Assembly (NCBI GenBank): GCA_947034885.2
Contig: OX344753.2
Span: 10,540,001-10,604,000 of the forward strand
DNA length: 64,000 nt
Reading direction: 5' to 3'
From: Thuidium tamariscinum
Taxonomy: Eukaryota; Streptophyta; Bryopsida; Hypnales; Thuidiaceae
Of the stretch, positions 22,601 to 33,499 are shown one piece after another. A program made the translations under genes and the position numbers. The notes under the pieces were generated by a model. It worked only from the letters and a program-made list of their open reading frames with translations, searched no databases and was not told the DNA's origin. Every line of letters begins with the position of its first letter. Position 1 is the stretch's first letter.

Positions 22601-25240
22601 AGTCTGGAGTGTGTCCAGCAAGGGCTGGTCTATCAAGGAATCTGAACCAGTCAAACTGAGTTGACTTTGAAGGAGATCAGTCTTTTTCACTGATACCCCC
22701 CTACCACATGTTCTGTATTGAAGTATATTCAGTTTGTGGCTTCACCTAGTTGCTGGGGTGCTCTCTTTTGGGCTGAACTGGCCTTTCCAAACTCTGGCTT
22801 AGTAATCTGAAATTTTGGGAAGCTCTGGACTTGAGAATCTGGATTTTTGGAAGTCCTATAATCTTTCCAACAACTATCCTTATTTTCAGACCCTCTCTGT
22901 AGTTTGAACTAATTCTTTTCCAACAAAAATTATCACTAAATAGTTTTCCCTTTTCTCCTTTCTTAACCAATTGACACCTAGTGTTCAAAAAACTCTGAAA
23001 AAATGAAAAGGGGGCCCTCAGGCATCATCCCCAATGGTGATGGTGTGATGTAAACAAATCGGTTTCATGGCCTGGCTAACTGGTCGTACGGCCTAGCTAA
23101 CTGGTTGTATGGCCTGGTTGATTACTGAGCTCTGACTGCTGCCGAACTGGCCGCTTGGCCGAACTGGCTACTTTGTCACCAAATTCTGGCTGTTGCTCGC
23201 CAAACTTTGGGTCTCTAATTGGGGACCCTTTAACAAAAAAAATCAAACACGGAATTATACTTAAAAAAGTCAAAGCTTCGCCGTTGGGCAAATAATTGGA
23301 AAAAATGATTAAAAAAATCCTTAAAAATTTGGCGATAGCTTCACCGTCTTAAGGAATTCTCTCTTGTTTTCCTAGAAAATTTGGCAAGGGGTTGCCTCCC
23401 AAGGAATTCTAAGGAGTTTGAGTTTCCTCTAAACACGAGTTTTTGTGGATCACAATTCAACGGTTAGGCCCGGGGGGGATTCTCAATAAGCCTATCCAGA
23501 CTGTAAATTCCCTGAAGAGACTAATCACGAAGGATTATGATTTCAATTTCACAAGAATCACAAAGATGATTAGTACAAAAGATCCAAGGAGTTAGGAGAA
23601 CCCCCAAGAGGACACAAGGACTTCCAAAAAACTACAACAATTGCTTCAATAATTGAAGATAATTTATAATAGCAAAGGATGTTTAGAAAATACCAACAAG
23701 GTTGGAGTAGAGTGAAGGTAGCAACACACGTCCTTGGACTTATAATATAGCAATCAATGACACTAAAGAGGTTTTGAATTGGCAATAGAAGATGGTAGTG
23801 GTTGTTGTATGAAATGAGATAAAAATTGGTAAGAGGTGTGATAATGAAAATAGAGGTGCGGAATGAGGGGAGGGGGAGGCCTTTTATACATTTCCAAGGC
23901 CTCCTCCCCCCTCAAGTTACGAACTAAACTACCAAAGAAAATCCAAATTAACGTTTTAAAAATCTACCCTACTGCTGTGGCTACTCTAACTTTTGGAGAA
24001 ATGGTCCGATCGCCAAACGGACAGCGCCATTAGCTCCAGAAGACCCAAATTAGTCTACATGAACCTCTACCCCTTACTCTCGGAGCCTAAATGCGCTTCA
24101 AAGCTAACATTTACAAACTAGTAAAAAGGGTGGAAAATCTATCTTTTGGAATTGATTTTTCCCAAAGGTTTTGACTAGCCAGGGTTGTCGGGAAGGTCCA
24201 AGAATGTTAGAAAAGAGTCTAAGTTGACCCAAATAGGACTCCGTATGCTCCCCGTGCACCGGTCAACTCGCAAGAGTTTTGGTAAAACCATCAAAACTTG
24301 TTTCCGCTGCCGGTTTTGGTACTTATTGATGTCAGAATGTCTTGAAATTTGGCAGGACGCTTATTTATGCTAAAACATACTATCCTAATTTTTAGTGTGA
24401 TTTTACCATCACCGTGGAATTTTCTATGAATTTCCAATTGCCAGTAAAAGCGGTTGACTTTCCATGGAGTCATTTCCATAATCCATAAAATTACGAAACT
24501 TTTAGGGGATCTCCTAGGAAGCCCCCTAATGACAAGTGCAAGGTTTTGCTAAAAACATACACTGTCTCAATAAAGTAGAAATTGCACTATAGCGGAATTA
24601 ATTCCTCCGGGGAGGAATCATTCCCGTACAAGGGAATCTTCACCAGTTGGCTTCGTTGTGATGCTCGTAGGAGATTGTCGGACTCCCATGGTTGCCAATC
24701 GGAGCCCAATCTTCCGGAAACCCTTGTCAAGTATTCCGATAATGCCTGCCTTAATGCTTTTGCGCTAAGTCGCATCTCAAGTATTTGCTAGTGCAATCTC
24801 CTAAGAAATGCGTAATATCATGTCTAATCTCTTGATAAGTTGTAGAAATTGGCTCTAAGGAGTCTTTTAACGTACTCCAGAATAATTATACCCATTTCTC
24901 CATCATTAGCGGGAATTGCATCAATCCTACTTTGAGCACTCTTTTTAGTTGATTTTTAACCATAATGACCCTAAATATGAGCAATAAGCAAAAAAAAGAA
25001 AAATCCGAGGCCTAAGTGACAATGACGGAACTCACACCAATCGGTCAGGTTGAGTAAGCCGGGGCCGGGTAGGGCCAGACTAGTGGATAGAAGGAAGCGG
25101 GGCAACTAGAAAGGGGGCGGGGTGGCCAAAACGCAAGGGGGAAAGAAAACACAACAACATAGTGGTACTGGTTCAGAAAAGAAACAAGAAATTCCACAAA
25201 AGAAAACCAACTCCCAATACAAATACCTATGCAAGGGCAT
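19690..25240. other. Non-coding repeat region A
   Basis: No gene is supported. The region shares several diverged blocks with 40,030-43,140 in the same order and orientation: about 20,750-20,880 (including 'gccttccaagcaatggatct') and about 23,990-24,560 (including 'ccaaacgga' and 'cgccatt.gctcc'). It also has a CCAG-rich microsatellite at about 20,680-20,740, GCTTCGCCGT-like motifs, and a short promoter-like TATTTAA at 19,949. The pattern suggests two old copies of a large non-autonomous element with no proteins, such as a LARD-like retroelement, but I found no ends. Confidence 0.45.
21203..21419. mobile_element. CACTA-type MITE, 217 bp, target duplication TTT
   Basis: The element begins CACTAGAAGAAATCCGTG and ends with a near-perfect inverted copy (CTTCTAATG at 21,411-21,419; an extra short insert lies before the ATCCGTG match). 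TTT flanks both sides (21,200-21,202 and 21,420-21,422), the 3-bp duplication typical of CACTA transposition. Nearly the whole element folds back on itself: the first 60 or so bases, including GTCAGGTAGATTGTGTT, recur inverted at the other end. A second foldback of GTGTTTTTTCCACGTTT type lies in the centre. Confidence 0.85.
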
Positions 25241-27395
25241 TGTCGTAGCACAAGGAAGCACAAATCCGTCTGTAGGTGTTAATTTGGCGTTAACACCGTT
25301 CAAATGACTCGTGTATCGTTCCCACAGGATTTTACGTAGATTCCTCAAGATATCCGAAATAACAGGATGCGGAAAACAACCCCAAGACAACAGTAACCGG
25401 ATTCCTAACCGGAAACTTCCTCACAACATCCGCATTCCTTTAGATTGCCTTTCTCACCATTTATACATACTTTACCACTCTCAAAACAACCTCCAAACAG
25501 GGGGGAGTGCCCAAACTCTGTACCTTCCCCTATCCGGACTCACAGTATCCGACTGGGCGGATTAGGAACCGAAAGGAGTGCCCAAACTCTGTACCTCTTC
25601 CGGATCCGGTTTCCGGATCCAATCACTCAAGTAACAAATGAAGTTTAGCCTCTGTATTAGAGGGGTCCGCGGTTGGCATTTAGGAAGGATGCGTTGAATC
25701 CTACCCTCCTCAGGATTATAGTGAATGGAGTTCCACTAAAAGAGAAAAATAACAAAAGACATAAAAGAAATAGGCTGCAAGTTCCTCCTCACAACTAATC
25801 CGGATTGCAATCCCAACTAGTAGGTCACTCAGGAAACCCCTACAAACCCCACATTACTACAATGACAGACTCACCCAAACTCAGTTCCTAAGGCTTAATC
25901 TAGGAGCCAGATAACTAGGGGATCCTAACTGTCTGCACATCCCTCACTTCCGGTTATAGTAGGACCTCAACAACACGTCAATTGGCATGCGCCCACTCTC
26001 CTAGCAGAACACATCCAATCTAAGAGCGGCTTTCCCACACAGAAGCCTCCAAGTGACTGCAGCAGCTAGACTTCAATCCTAATACACCAGTAGCCTCAAC
26101 CAAATCACTTCAATTTCCCGGAACCGGATTCAGACAAAGTCTGGGGGAGACACCTCATCCAAACACCTGCAAACCCAGCTACCTCGCACTATCCAATGGT
26201 TCTAGCATTGCACGGCATACCAATCCAGAGTCGAGACTTGTTCAGACCAACTCTTAGAAAGTAGAAATCTGGAAATCAGATTGCAAATGAAAGGAAAAAC
26301 AGAAGTAGGAACACCCGGGGCAACCAACTAACAGCCACCCCTAAATACCAACCCAAGGGAACCCTAAAAGCCCCAAGGGAACAAAATCAGAGGACAAGAG
26401 AATGCCAGGTGGCATTCCTTATCCACAAAAGTCACTTTCCTATCCACCCAACTGGACCCGAAAAAAATGGATCTCAGATCCGAAAAATCCGGATCTGACT
26501 GACCAGGTGCATTCTAAGTCAAAAGCACCTTGCTAACTGCTTCCTACCTACTGGAAAGGTAACTTTCCACCTTTTCCACTAAGTCTGCTCCTCAAAATTC
26601 TCTACCTACTCTACTTTCTATTCCTAACTACTTCTTCATCCGCTTTTTGGGGGAATCCGCATGCTTGGCGGCTCCCTTGCGTGCTGGCTGTTTCCTACTG
26701 GTGGAAACCTTTGCCGACGCAGCTGCTTTGCCCTTGGAAGGCGTGGCAGCAATCTTACCCTTCCCCGCAGATTTCGGAGGCATGATTTTCGCCGGGTCTG
26801 ATGGTTCCGGTTCCAGTTCCGATCCTGATCCGGATTCCGAATCTGACTCCTCTTCTTCGTGCTCGCTCTGCTCTGGGGACTCATCTTGGTCTGACTCCAG
26901 CTCAATGGGACTCTCCCTCGCCCGCTTCGCTGTAGCCTTCCTCTTCATTGTGCTAGGAACCTTGGGAGATTTCTCGGATACCTTGCTCGGAGGCGTCTCT
27001 TGATCCTGGTCTTTCGCTTGGACTTGCTTCCGGATTTGGGATCCGGGTGTTGCCCCTTCTCCCACATCAAGATCAAGTCGGGAAGCTGCCTTGGGCGCCT
27101 GTGGAGTCTTCTCTTCCATTGAACCCTTGCCCTTGGATGACATCTGGACCCGTCCACGATCCTCGGGCTGAACCCCAGATCCTCAATCCGGTTCCGGATT
27201 TTCCGGTTAGGTAAGGGTTTCTACTTCCCTTTCTTAACCTAATTATCCCAATTGGATGTCTCCAACTTCCACCTCTTCCTAATCTTACTAACTTTCCCTA
27301 TTCTTGACCAAAGAATCGAAAAATTTCTCTAAGATTAGCTTCCTTATTCCTAATTCTATACTAAATATTAAAAACCTGTATTCTAGGTTCCCACA
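25241..27395 (-). repeat. 3' LTR of the gypsy element
   Basis: Downstream LTR in the element's reading direction, 2,155 bp. It matches the right-hand LTR at a constant offset of 8,259 bp. It contains the 171-aa ORF and multiple TCCGGA palindromes. Confidence 0.95.
26628..27143 (-). CDS. LTR-encoded acidic/basic protein, 171 aa (3' LTR copy)
   Basis: This ORF lies wholly within the LTR, starting 253 nt from the LTR's first base on the minus strand, and is identical to the copy in the other LTR. I recognise no family. Residues 1-60 are polar with many Lys, Gln and Pro; about 85-110 are a run of Glu, Asp and Ser; about 118-171 are Lys, Ala, Ser and Pro-rich like a histone H1 tail and end in KKRMKK, a likely nuclear signal. 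Protein-coding ORFs of this length inside LTRs are rare in plant elements. It could act in chromatin or RNA binding, be a first exon of gag, or be a chance ORF. The charge-block layout argues against pure chance, but there is no homology proof. Confidence 0.45.
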   Translation of the reverse strand: MSSKGKGSMEEKTPQAPKAASRLDLDVGEGATPGSQIRKQVQAKDQDQETPPSKVSEKSPKVPSTMKRKATAKRARESPIELESDQDESPEQSEHEEEESDSESGSGSELEPEPSDPAKIMPPKSAGKGKIAATPSKGKAAASAKVSTSRKQPARKGAAKHADSPKKRMKK

Positions 27396-27411
27396 TCACC
27401 CCATTTTCAAA
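27396..27411 (-). other. Polypurine tract of the gypsy element
   Basis: Directly before the 3' LTR the minus strand reads TTTGAAAATGGGGTGA, a purine-rich stretch in the position where plus-strand DNA synthesis is primed. The first LTR base follows immediately. Confidence 0.7.
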
Positions 27412-27520
27412 TGTGAGCGTCCCCGTGAACACTAGACTAGTATTTTCAATATGGATCCTAATACTGATCAGGATCATCCTCATCCGGATTGGAATCCGTA
27501 TCCGAGAATGATTCTGGATC

Positions 27521-30500
27521 TTAACGCTTGACCCTGGATCCATTGATCCGTATATCAAGCCATGTTCCCTGTAAGTCCTCAAGCTGGAGAGAGCCATTAG
27601 AGAAGATCTGACTTACTCTGTAGGGTCCCATCCACCTTGTATGAAGCTTACCCGGAAACTCTTCATGACGGTTGTCATAAAGCAACACCAATCCACCTTC
27701 CTTCACACCATGATCCTTCGGTAGTCTCGCATCGAAATCCTTCTTTCTCTTGTGTTGGACAGATATGGTCCTCTCCAGGGCGTCTCCTCTTGCTTCCTCC
27801 AGATCCTCGATTGCTAACAACCGGAACTTAGGATCCGGATCTGACCTTCCTCTCCTGGATGCCATAACTCTCAGCGTCTCGATCTCCATCTCTATCTTGT
27901 GAAGTGCTGCTTGTCCAAAAACAAGGAAGAATGGGCTTCTTCCAGTTGTTGACTTCTCCGAAGTGTTGTACGCATGAACTGCAGATGGTAGTTTCCTATC
28001 CCAATCCGTTTTGTGTGCGGAAACCATCTTGTTCAAGCTCTTCCCAACAATCCCATTTGCTCTTTCCGTAAGCCCATTCGCCTTAGGATTGTAAGGGGTT
28101 GTCTTCCTGTGCTTGATCAGGTAAGTGGATGTGATGTTCTCAATCACATCATTTAGGAAGTGGGTTCCTCTATCACTGACCAGCTCCAAAGGATGCCCAA
28201 AACGCATCATAATTTCCTCAAAAAGAAAAGAGGCTGCTGTAGAGGCATCATTCTTCCTGGTTGCTCTAGCTTCCACCCACTTGGTAGCATAATCCGTCGC
28301 CAAGATGATGTACCTCTTCTTCCGGGCGCTGACCGGATTGATAGGACCAATGAAATCAATCCCCCACTTCTCAAACGGAGCAAGTGGTATGATGGGAGTG
28401 AGAGGCCAGTGGTTTCTGAAGGCAGGCGCACCCGTCCTCTGACACTGATCACAACTTCCCACAAAGGATTTGACATCCCGGATCATCGATGGCCACCAGT
28501 ATCCGGAAGTTCGGATCCGGTTGACAGTGGTGATGGCGGCAAAATGCCCTCCCGAGGATCCGGAATGGAGAGCACTCATCACTTGCTTCCTTTCCTTCTT
28601 CTCCAAGCACCTCCTCAGCTGGTCATCTGCCCCCATTTTGAACAACACCCCATGGATCAAAGAATAGGGTGCCACTTTGTGTTGAAACACAATTTTCTCT
28701 TCAAGAGAGTATCCATCCGGATATTTCCGACTCAACAGGTAGTCAATAATATCCTGGAACTCTGAAGACGTATCCCCTTCAATGTGGAATACTGCAGCAT
28801 CTTTTACAGATGTGGTTCCGGATTCCGGTTCCTGAAAACCCTCATCCGTGAACTCATCCGGAAACTCTGCTGTAATCTCTGTTGCTGCTTCCGGTCCTCT
28901 CATTCGGGATAGGAAATCAGCATTGGCATTCGCCTTGCCTGCTTTCACTACCACCTCGTAGTTGAACTCCTGCAACAACAATATCCATCTAGCTATCCTT
29001 CCGGATAGATCCGGTTTATTCACTAAGTACTTAAGGGAATCATGATCCGTATGGAAAATGACTTTGTATCCCAAAAGGTAGTGCCGGAACTTTTTGCAAG
29101 CATAAACCACAGCAAGGGCTTCCCTTTCAGTGGTGGTATACTTCCTCTCAGCTAGACTCATTTGCCTACTGGCATAGTAGATAGGACACTCATTCTTTTC
29201 CTCAGACTGCCAAAGAATGGCTCCTAAACACCATCCGGATGCGTCTAGGGTTACATGGAATTCCTGTTTCCAATCCGGGGGAGACAGGATAGGAGCCTTG
29301 ACTAATCTCAACTTCAAATCCTCAAAGGCTCTCTGTCTCTCCTCAGTCCAGATGAACTCTACTTCCTTTTTCAGGAGTTCCGTAAGTGGGATAGCCAGTT
29401 TGGCATAACCCTCAATGAACCTCCTATAGTAACCAACACATCCTAGAAATCCGCAGATTTCTCTAACATATGTGGGAGGAATCAGAGCTAGTATAGCCCT
29501 GACCTTATCCACATCAACTTCCAATCCTCTTCTGCTGACCACATGTCCCAACAGAATCCCTGACTGCATTCCCAGGAAACACTTACCTGGATGTAGTTTC
29601 AATCCGGTTTCCTTGCATCGGATGAAGGTCTTCTCCAGGAACTCCAGGTGCTTGTCTTGCTCGCTAAACACAGCAAAATCGTCAATAAACACCTCCAAGA
29701 AATGTCTTAGGAAATCCCGGAAGATATCCATCATCAACCTTTGGAAAGTTCCGGGTGCATTGCACAATCCGAATGGCATCCGGTTGAAAGCAAATGTCCC
29801 CCACTCCGTGGTAAACGTTGTCTTCAGTTGGTCTGCCAAGCGGATAGACACTTGGTTGTATCCGGAAAATCCATCTAGGAAGCTGTAGCATTCCTGACCA
29901 GATACGTGATCTAGGATTATATCCGTAAATGGAAGCGGAAAGTAGTCCTTCTTCGTGGCAGCATTCAGCTTCCGGAAGTCTTGACAAACCCGGATCTTCA
30001 CCTTCCCATCTGCTCCCACCTTTTTAGGAACAACCACAATAGGTGAAACCCATTCCGAGTTGTTAACCGGATAGATGAATCCGGCTTCCAACAGCCTGTC
30101 AATCTCCTCCTTCACCATGAGTGAATACCTTGGATTCAGCCGGTATTGACGTTGCCTGATAGGAACAGCTCCCTCAACTAAGTCAATCCGGTGTTCCCCT
30201 AGATCCGGTGGGATCCCACACAAATCTGAGGATGTCCAAGCAAACACATCCACATACTTCCTCAACAACCGAACATAGTTCCTCTTCTCTGTTCTGCTAA
30301 GAGATTTACTAAGGAAAAAGGATTTTCCTGGTTCAACCTCTACCTTCTCATAATCCGAAGGATTGACTATGTTCTTAATCCGATCCGGTTCCAGTTCCTC
30401 CGTCTGGGATTGGATCTCACTCCAAGGAAGATCAGACTTCCCTTGAGTCAAACCAACAGTGGATAAGCTGCCTTCTTGAATTTTCTGCCTTATCCAATCT

Positions 30501-31447
30501 GTTGTCATAGGAACATTGGCTTCTCCAAGTGATCGGTCCTCCAACTGACCGGATGCGGATCCTAAAACCGGATCAGGAACTTCCTTCTCTTCAGGCTCGC
30601 CCAACTCTAGGATTGGCTCTGGAAATTCGAAATCCATTTCAGTCATCCCATCAAAATCCTCCACAAAGTTGACAGATGCGGAAGAATCCTCCGGATCTGA
30701 CCAATCAGTGGTGTACCCATCCGAATCACTTGTTTCTCCCATGTGTTCCTCATTCTTCCAAGGAATCCGGATACTGGGTTGCCCCATTACAAACTCCTTG
30801 TATCCCCAATCTACAATCACCCTTGCAGCATACAACCAGGGTCTTCCAAGTAGCAAAGGAAATGGTCTTCCTTTGTTTACCCGGATGATCACAAAGTTCA
30901 GGAGGTAGGTCTCTTTCCCGATCCGGGTTGGAACTTGGGAAAGTCTTCCAACCGGAACAACACGAGATTGATCCGCCATCCGCAACACTTGGTCTGTGGT
31001 TTCAAAGGTGGTGAATCCTAAGTCAAAGGCAGTATCCTCCAACATTAGGTTCACTCCAGATCCTCCATCCACCAAAACTTTGGGAATGGAACATCCCTCA
31101 ATCTCCACAACCAGCTCAGGTGGTCCATAATCCTCCACTTGTGCAAAGTTGACTGCCACTGCAGGAAGCTTAAATCTTCTCTTCCTCCTCTTGGTCCATG
31201 CATCCCGGATCAGCTTTTGATAATTGGCATTATCATGAAGAAGTTGCCCAATTGTAACATTGGCCTTCTGATCCTTGATGTCCTGCAGAATGTCATACTC
31301 ATTCTCTCTTCCCTCTGGTCTAATGAAAACTGGGGTGTCATTAAACCTGACTTTCCGCGGTGAGGTTGGGAAACCGGAAACCGGAACTTCTTCCTCCCGT
31401 CGACTGGATTCGGAATTCCTAAGTTCTCGTCTCACCTCCTCACTCAC
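27521..31447 (-). CDS. pol: Pol polyprotein: protease, reverse transcriptase, RNase H, integrase
   Basis: This 1,308-codon ORF encodes the enzymes that copy the element's RNA and insert the DNA. An aspartic protease has its active-site motif VDGGSG at about residue 126-131 (DGG in place of the common DTG). The reverse transcriptase (about 450-610) has FLDGFSGYNQV and FIDDFAVF with the catalytic Asp pair at 589-590. RNase H (about 728-850) has VTLDASG and TDHDSLKYL. The integrase has an HHCC finger (His961, His968, Cys999, Cys1002) and the D,D-35-E residues Asp1031, Asp1092 and Glu1128. No chromodomain is visible after RINGSRVKR. The frame is open upstream of the chosen Met to 31,648 and is the same frame as gag, so the real product may be a gag-pol fusion made by read-through or splicing. 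No inactivating change is seen. Confidence 0.95.
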   Translation of the reverse strand: MSEEVRRELRNSESSRREEEVPVSGFPTSPRKVRFNDTPVFIRPEGRENEYDILQDIKDQKANVTIGQLLHDNANYQKLIRDAWTKRRKRRFKLPAVAVNFAQVEDYGPPELVVEIEGCSIPKVLVDGGSGVNLMLEDTAFDLGFTTFETTDQVLRMADQSRVVPVGRLSQVPTRIGKETYLLNFVIIRVNKGRPFPLLLGRPWLYAARVIVDWGYKEFVMGQPSIRIPWKNEEHMGETSDSDGYTTDWSDPEDSSASVNFVEDFDGMTEMDFEFPEPILELGEPEEKEVPDPVLGSASGQLEDRSLGEANVPMTTDWIRQKIQEGSLSTVGLTQGKSDLPWSEIQSQTEELEPDRIKNIVNPSDYEKVEVEPGKSFFLSKSLSRTEKRNYVRLLRKYVDVFAWTSSDLCGIPPDLGEHRIDLVEGAVPIRQRQYRLNPRYSLMVKEEIDRLLEAGFIYPVNNSEWVSPIVVVPKKVGADGKVKIRVCQDFRKLNAATKKDYFPLPFTDIILDHVSGQECYSFLDGFSGYNQVSIRLADQLKTTFTTEWGTFAFNRMPFGLCNAPGTFQRLMMDIFRDFLRHFLEVFIDDFAVFSEQDKHLEFLEKTFIRCKETGLKLHPGKCFLGMQSGILLGHVVSRRGLEVDVDKVRAILALIPPTYVREICGFLGCVGYYRRFIEGYAKLAIPLTELLKKEVEFIWTEERQRAFEDLKLRLVKAPILSPPDWKQEFHVTLDASGWCLGAILWQSEEKNECPIYYASRQMSLAERKYTTTEREALAVVYACKKFRHYLLGYKVIFHTDHDSLKYLVNKPDLSGRIARWILLLQEFNYEVVVKAGKANANADFLSRMRGPEAATEITAEFPDEFTDEGFQEPESGTTSVKDAAVFHIEGDTSSEFQDIIDYLLSRKYPDGYSLEEKIVFQHKVAPYSLIHGVLFKMGADDQLRRCLEKKERKQVMSALHSGSSGGHFAAITTVNRIRTSGYWWPSMIRDVKSFVGSCDQCQRTGAPAFRNHWPLTPIIPLAPFEKWGIDFIGPINPVSARKKRYIILATDYATKWVEARATRKNDASTAASFLFEEIMMRFGHPLELVSDRGTHFLNDVIENITSTYLIKHRKTTPYNPKANGLTERANGIVGKSLNKMVSAHKTDWDRKLPSAVHAYNTSEKSTTGRSPFFLVFGQAALHKIEMEIETLRVMASRRGRSDPDPKFRLLAIEDLEEARGDALERTISVQHKRKKDFDARLPKDHGVKEGGLVLLYDNRHEEFPGKLHTRWMGPYRVSQIFSNGSLQLEDLQGTWLDIRINGSRVKR

Positions 31448-31684
31448 ATCCTCGGAAATCCTCTTGGGTTGTACCCCATTTTCCGAGGTTGCTATGGGTA
31501 TAGCAATTCCGGATTCATCCGAGTGATTAGAATCACTGGAATCCGGTTCCTGCCGTCTCTCTCTACTAGCAAGTCTACTGGTCCTAATCTTACGTCTATC
31601 TAACTTCCTGGTCTTGGTGGAGCTACGGGTTTCTACTCTATGTACTGACTATCCTACTCTATCCAGCAACCCCACCCCTAAGGG

Positions 31685-33313
31685 TTAGCTTTCCGGGTTC
31701 TCAATTCCGGATTTGGATCCGTAGTTGAGTCCGGTCTGATCTCTAGGAGGGACCTCTACTTGTTTATACACTACCCGGGTCTGTGGTGCTTTCTGACACT
31801 GAGATGCCATGTGCCCATACTCCTGGCAATTCTGGCATGGTAGAATCATAGGCGCCCCTTGCCCTGGTCCTTTGAATGGACAAACATTGGCATAGTGATC
31901 CGGGCTACCACAAATGAAGCAAAACCCAAATGGTTTTGACTGAGGAATCATGCCCGGATGAACAGACCTAGGAACAACATTAGCCCTTACCAACTGCTGA
32001 GGTGCTCTCCCTCTGCCGTAGGTAGGCTGGACTTGGAAGACAGGATTAGTATCCTCAACTTCCTCATCATCCGGAATGGTGACATACACCTCTCCTTCCG
32101 GATTTACGTAATGGACCCGCCTCACAGGGGGTCTATTACACTCACTGGCAAAGTGGCCAGCTTCTTGGCACCTTGGGCACCACACATTTGCTCTGCTTGT
32201 TGGCACGGTCTTCCTCGGGTTCCGGTTTTCCGCCAAGTTGACCTTGATGGCTTCAAGGGACTCCTGGATGCTCTTCATCAGCTTCTTTGAGTCTTCTTGC
32301 TCAACTTTCACCTTCACAACGCCTTTTCCTTTGTCTGATTTGGAGCTCTTGTGATGATGACCGTGTCTATGTCTGGATCCGGATCCGGATGTAACTCCAG
32401 GATCTGAATCCGAACTGTCTGACTGGGAAGCGGGAGTGGAAGATCCACTGCTCGAACTTGAGCTGCTGGAGTACTTTCTCCTTCTTCTCTCCTTCTTGTA
32501 GTGCTTCTTGCTCTTCCTCTCACTTCTCTTCAAAGCATTCCGGAGGGATTGGGCAGAATCCTCATAATTTTGAGCGGCTTCCATGGCTTCCCTCAATGTG
32601 GCTGGGCGTGCTTGTCGGATCTGGAATCCCATTTCTTCAGGAAACCCTGCAACATACCACTCAACCTGTACACTAGGAGCGATTTCCGTAGTCAACTTTA
32701 GGATCAGGGCCTTCACTCTCTGCCCATACCTCCTAACTGACTCATCCGGTTTCATGGTCATCCTACTCAATCTTCCTAAGGCTCGTGCTTCACCTCCAGC
32801 CTCTCTAAAAGTCCTGACGAAAAGATTAGTAAGCTGATCCCAATCATTCCGGGTAATAACCGGAACGTCTTGGTACCACTTTAGTGCTTCTCCCTTGAGT
32901 AGACCCTGGAAAATGCGCTGCTTTGCCTCAAAGTCCTCCTGATTTGCTGTGGCAATGGACTCAAATTCACAAAGCCAATCGTCAACATCCTCACTTCCAT
33001 CTCCTCTAAATCTGCTATACTTCAGACGTGTGGAAGGAGCCATGACAATATGCTCAGATTCCGACTCAACTCGTTCCTCTTCCTCGTCAGACGGAACCGG
33101 AACTTCCCCAGTCAAAACCGGGTCCGGTTCTGCAATAGGAGTTGTGTAAACTTCCCCTTCTATTGCCTCTACTACAATCTCGTCCTGGACTTCAAACACA
33201 GGACGCTCTCTAGGGTCTGTATTGACTCCACGTAACTCATGCACAAGTACCTCTCCTCTCCTAATCCGGGCAGACCTTCTCTCAGAGGTTCCTCCTTTCT
33301 CTGTCCTTTTCAT
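31685..33313 (-). CDS. gag: Gag polyprotein with three zinc knuckles, 542 aa
   Basis: This is the capsid and nucleocapsid protein that packages the element's RNA into virus-like particles in the cytoplasm. The first 90 residues are charged. A retrotransposon-gag (capsid) domain spans about 100-255 (SRFRGDGSEDVDDWLCEFES, GEALKWYQ, FPEEM). A Lys/Arg stretch and a Ser run follow at 262-300. Three CX2CX4HX4C zinc knuckles bind RNA: 379-392 (CPRCQEAGHFASEC), 465-478 (CFICGSPDHYANVC) and 493-506 (CQNCQEYGHMASQC). Three, with wide spacing, is more than the one or two of most plant gypsy Gags. The ORF ends with TAA at 31,685-31,687; the same frame has a second stop, TAG, at 31,649-31,651 before pol. 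Confidence 0.93.
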   Translation of the reverse strand: MKRTEKGGTSERRSARIRRGEVLVHELRGVNTDPRERPVFEVQDEIVVEAIEGEVYTTPIAEPDPVLTGEVPVPSDEEEERVESESEHIVMAPSTRLKYSRFRGDGSEDVDDWLCEFESIATANQEDFEAKQRIFQGLLKGEALKWYQDVPVITRNDWDQLTNLFVRTFREAGGEARALGRLSRMTMKPDESVRRYGQRVKALILKLTTEIAPSVQVEWYVAGFPEEMGFQIRQARPATLREAMEAAQNYEDSAQSLRNALKRSERKSKKHYKKERRRRKYSSSSSSSSGSSTPASQSDSSDSDPGVTSGSGSRHRHGHHHKSSKSDKGKGVVKVKVEQEDSKKLMKSIQESLEAIKVNLAENRNPRKTVPTSRANVWCPRCQEAGHFASECNRPPVRRVHYVNPEGEVYVTIPDDEEVEDTNPVFQVQPTYGRGRAPQQLVRANVVPRSVHPGMIPQSKPFGFCFICGSPDHYANVCPFKGPGQGAPMILPCQNCQEYGHMASQCQKAPQTRVVYKQVEVPPRDQTGLNYGSKSGIENPES

Positions 33314-33473
33314 GAGGATATCCTCTTCCGTAACTATATGATTTCCCTCAAAGAGAAAGAATTCTAACAGTCTGTTCGGCCCAGGAAAGAATCCAAACGA
33401 CTTGTGTACAAATATTGACTACGAATTGGCAATCCTAAAACTGCCCGGAAACTAAAAGTACCTAGACTAAAAA

Positions 33474-33491
33474 TCCCCGGCAGCGGCGCCA
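33474..33491 (-). other. Primer binding site, tRNA-Asp type
   Basis: The minus strand reads TGGCGCCGCTGCCGGGGA, complementary to the 3' end of plant tRNA-Asp(GUC) with one mismatch. It sits 8 nt inside the 5' LTR, as needed for first-strand priming. Confidence 0.85.
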
Positions 33492-33499
33492 CTTCTTCG

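Noticed and set aside
26647-27003. Plus-strand 118-aa and minus-strand 89- and 70-aa ORFs in the LTRs
   Set aside because: They overlap the 171-aa ORF in other frames or on the other strand and follow its composition.
28160-29888. Plus-strand ORFs of up to 201 aa inside pol
   Set aside because: They are antisense shadows of the clear pol reading frame.
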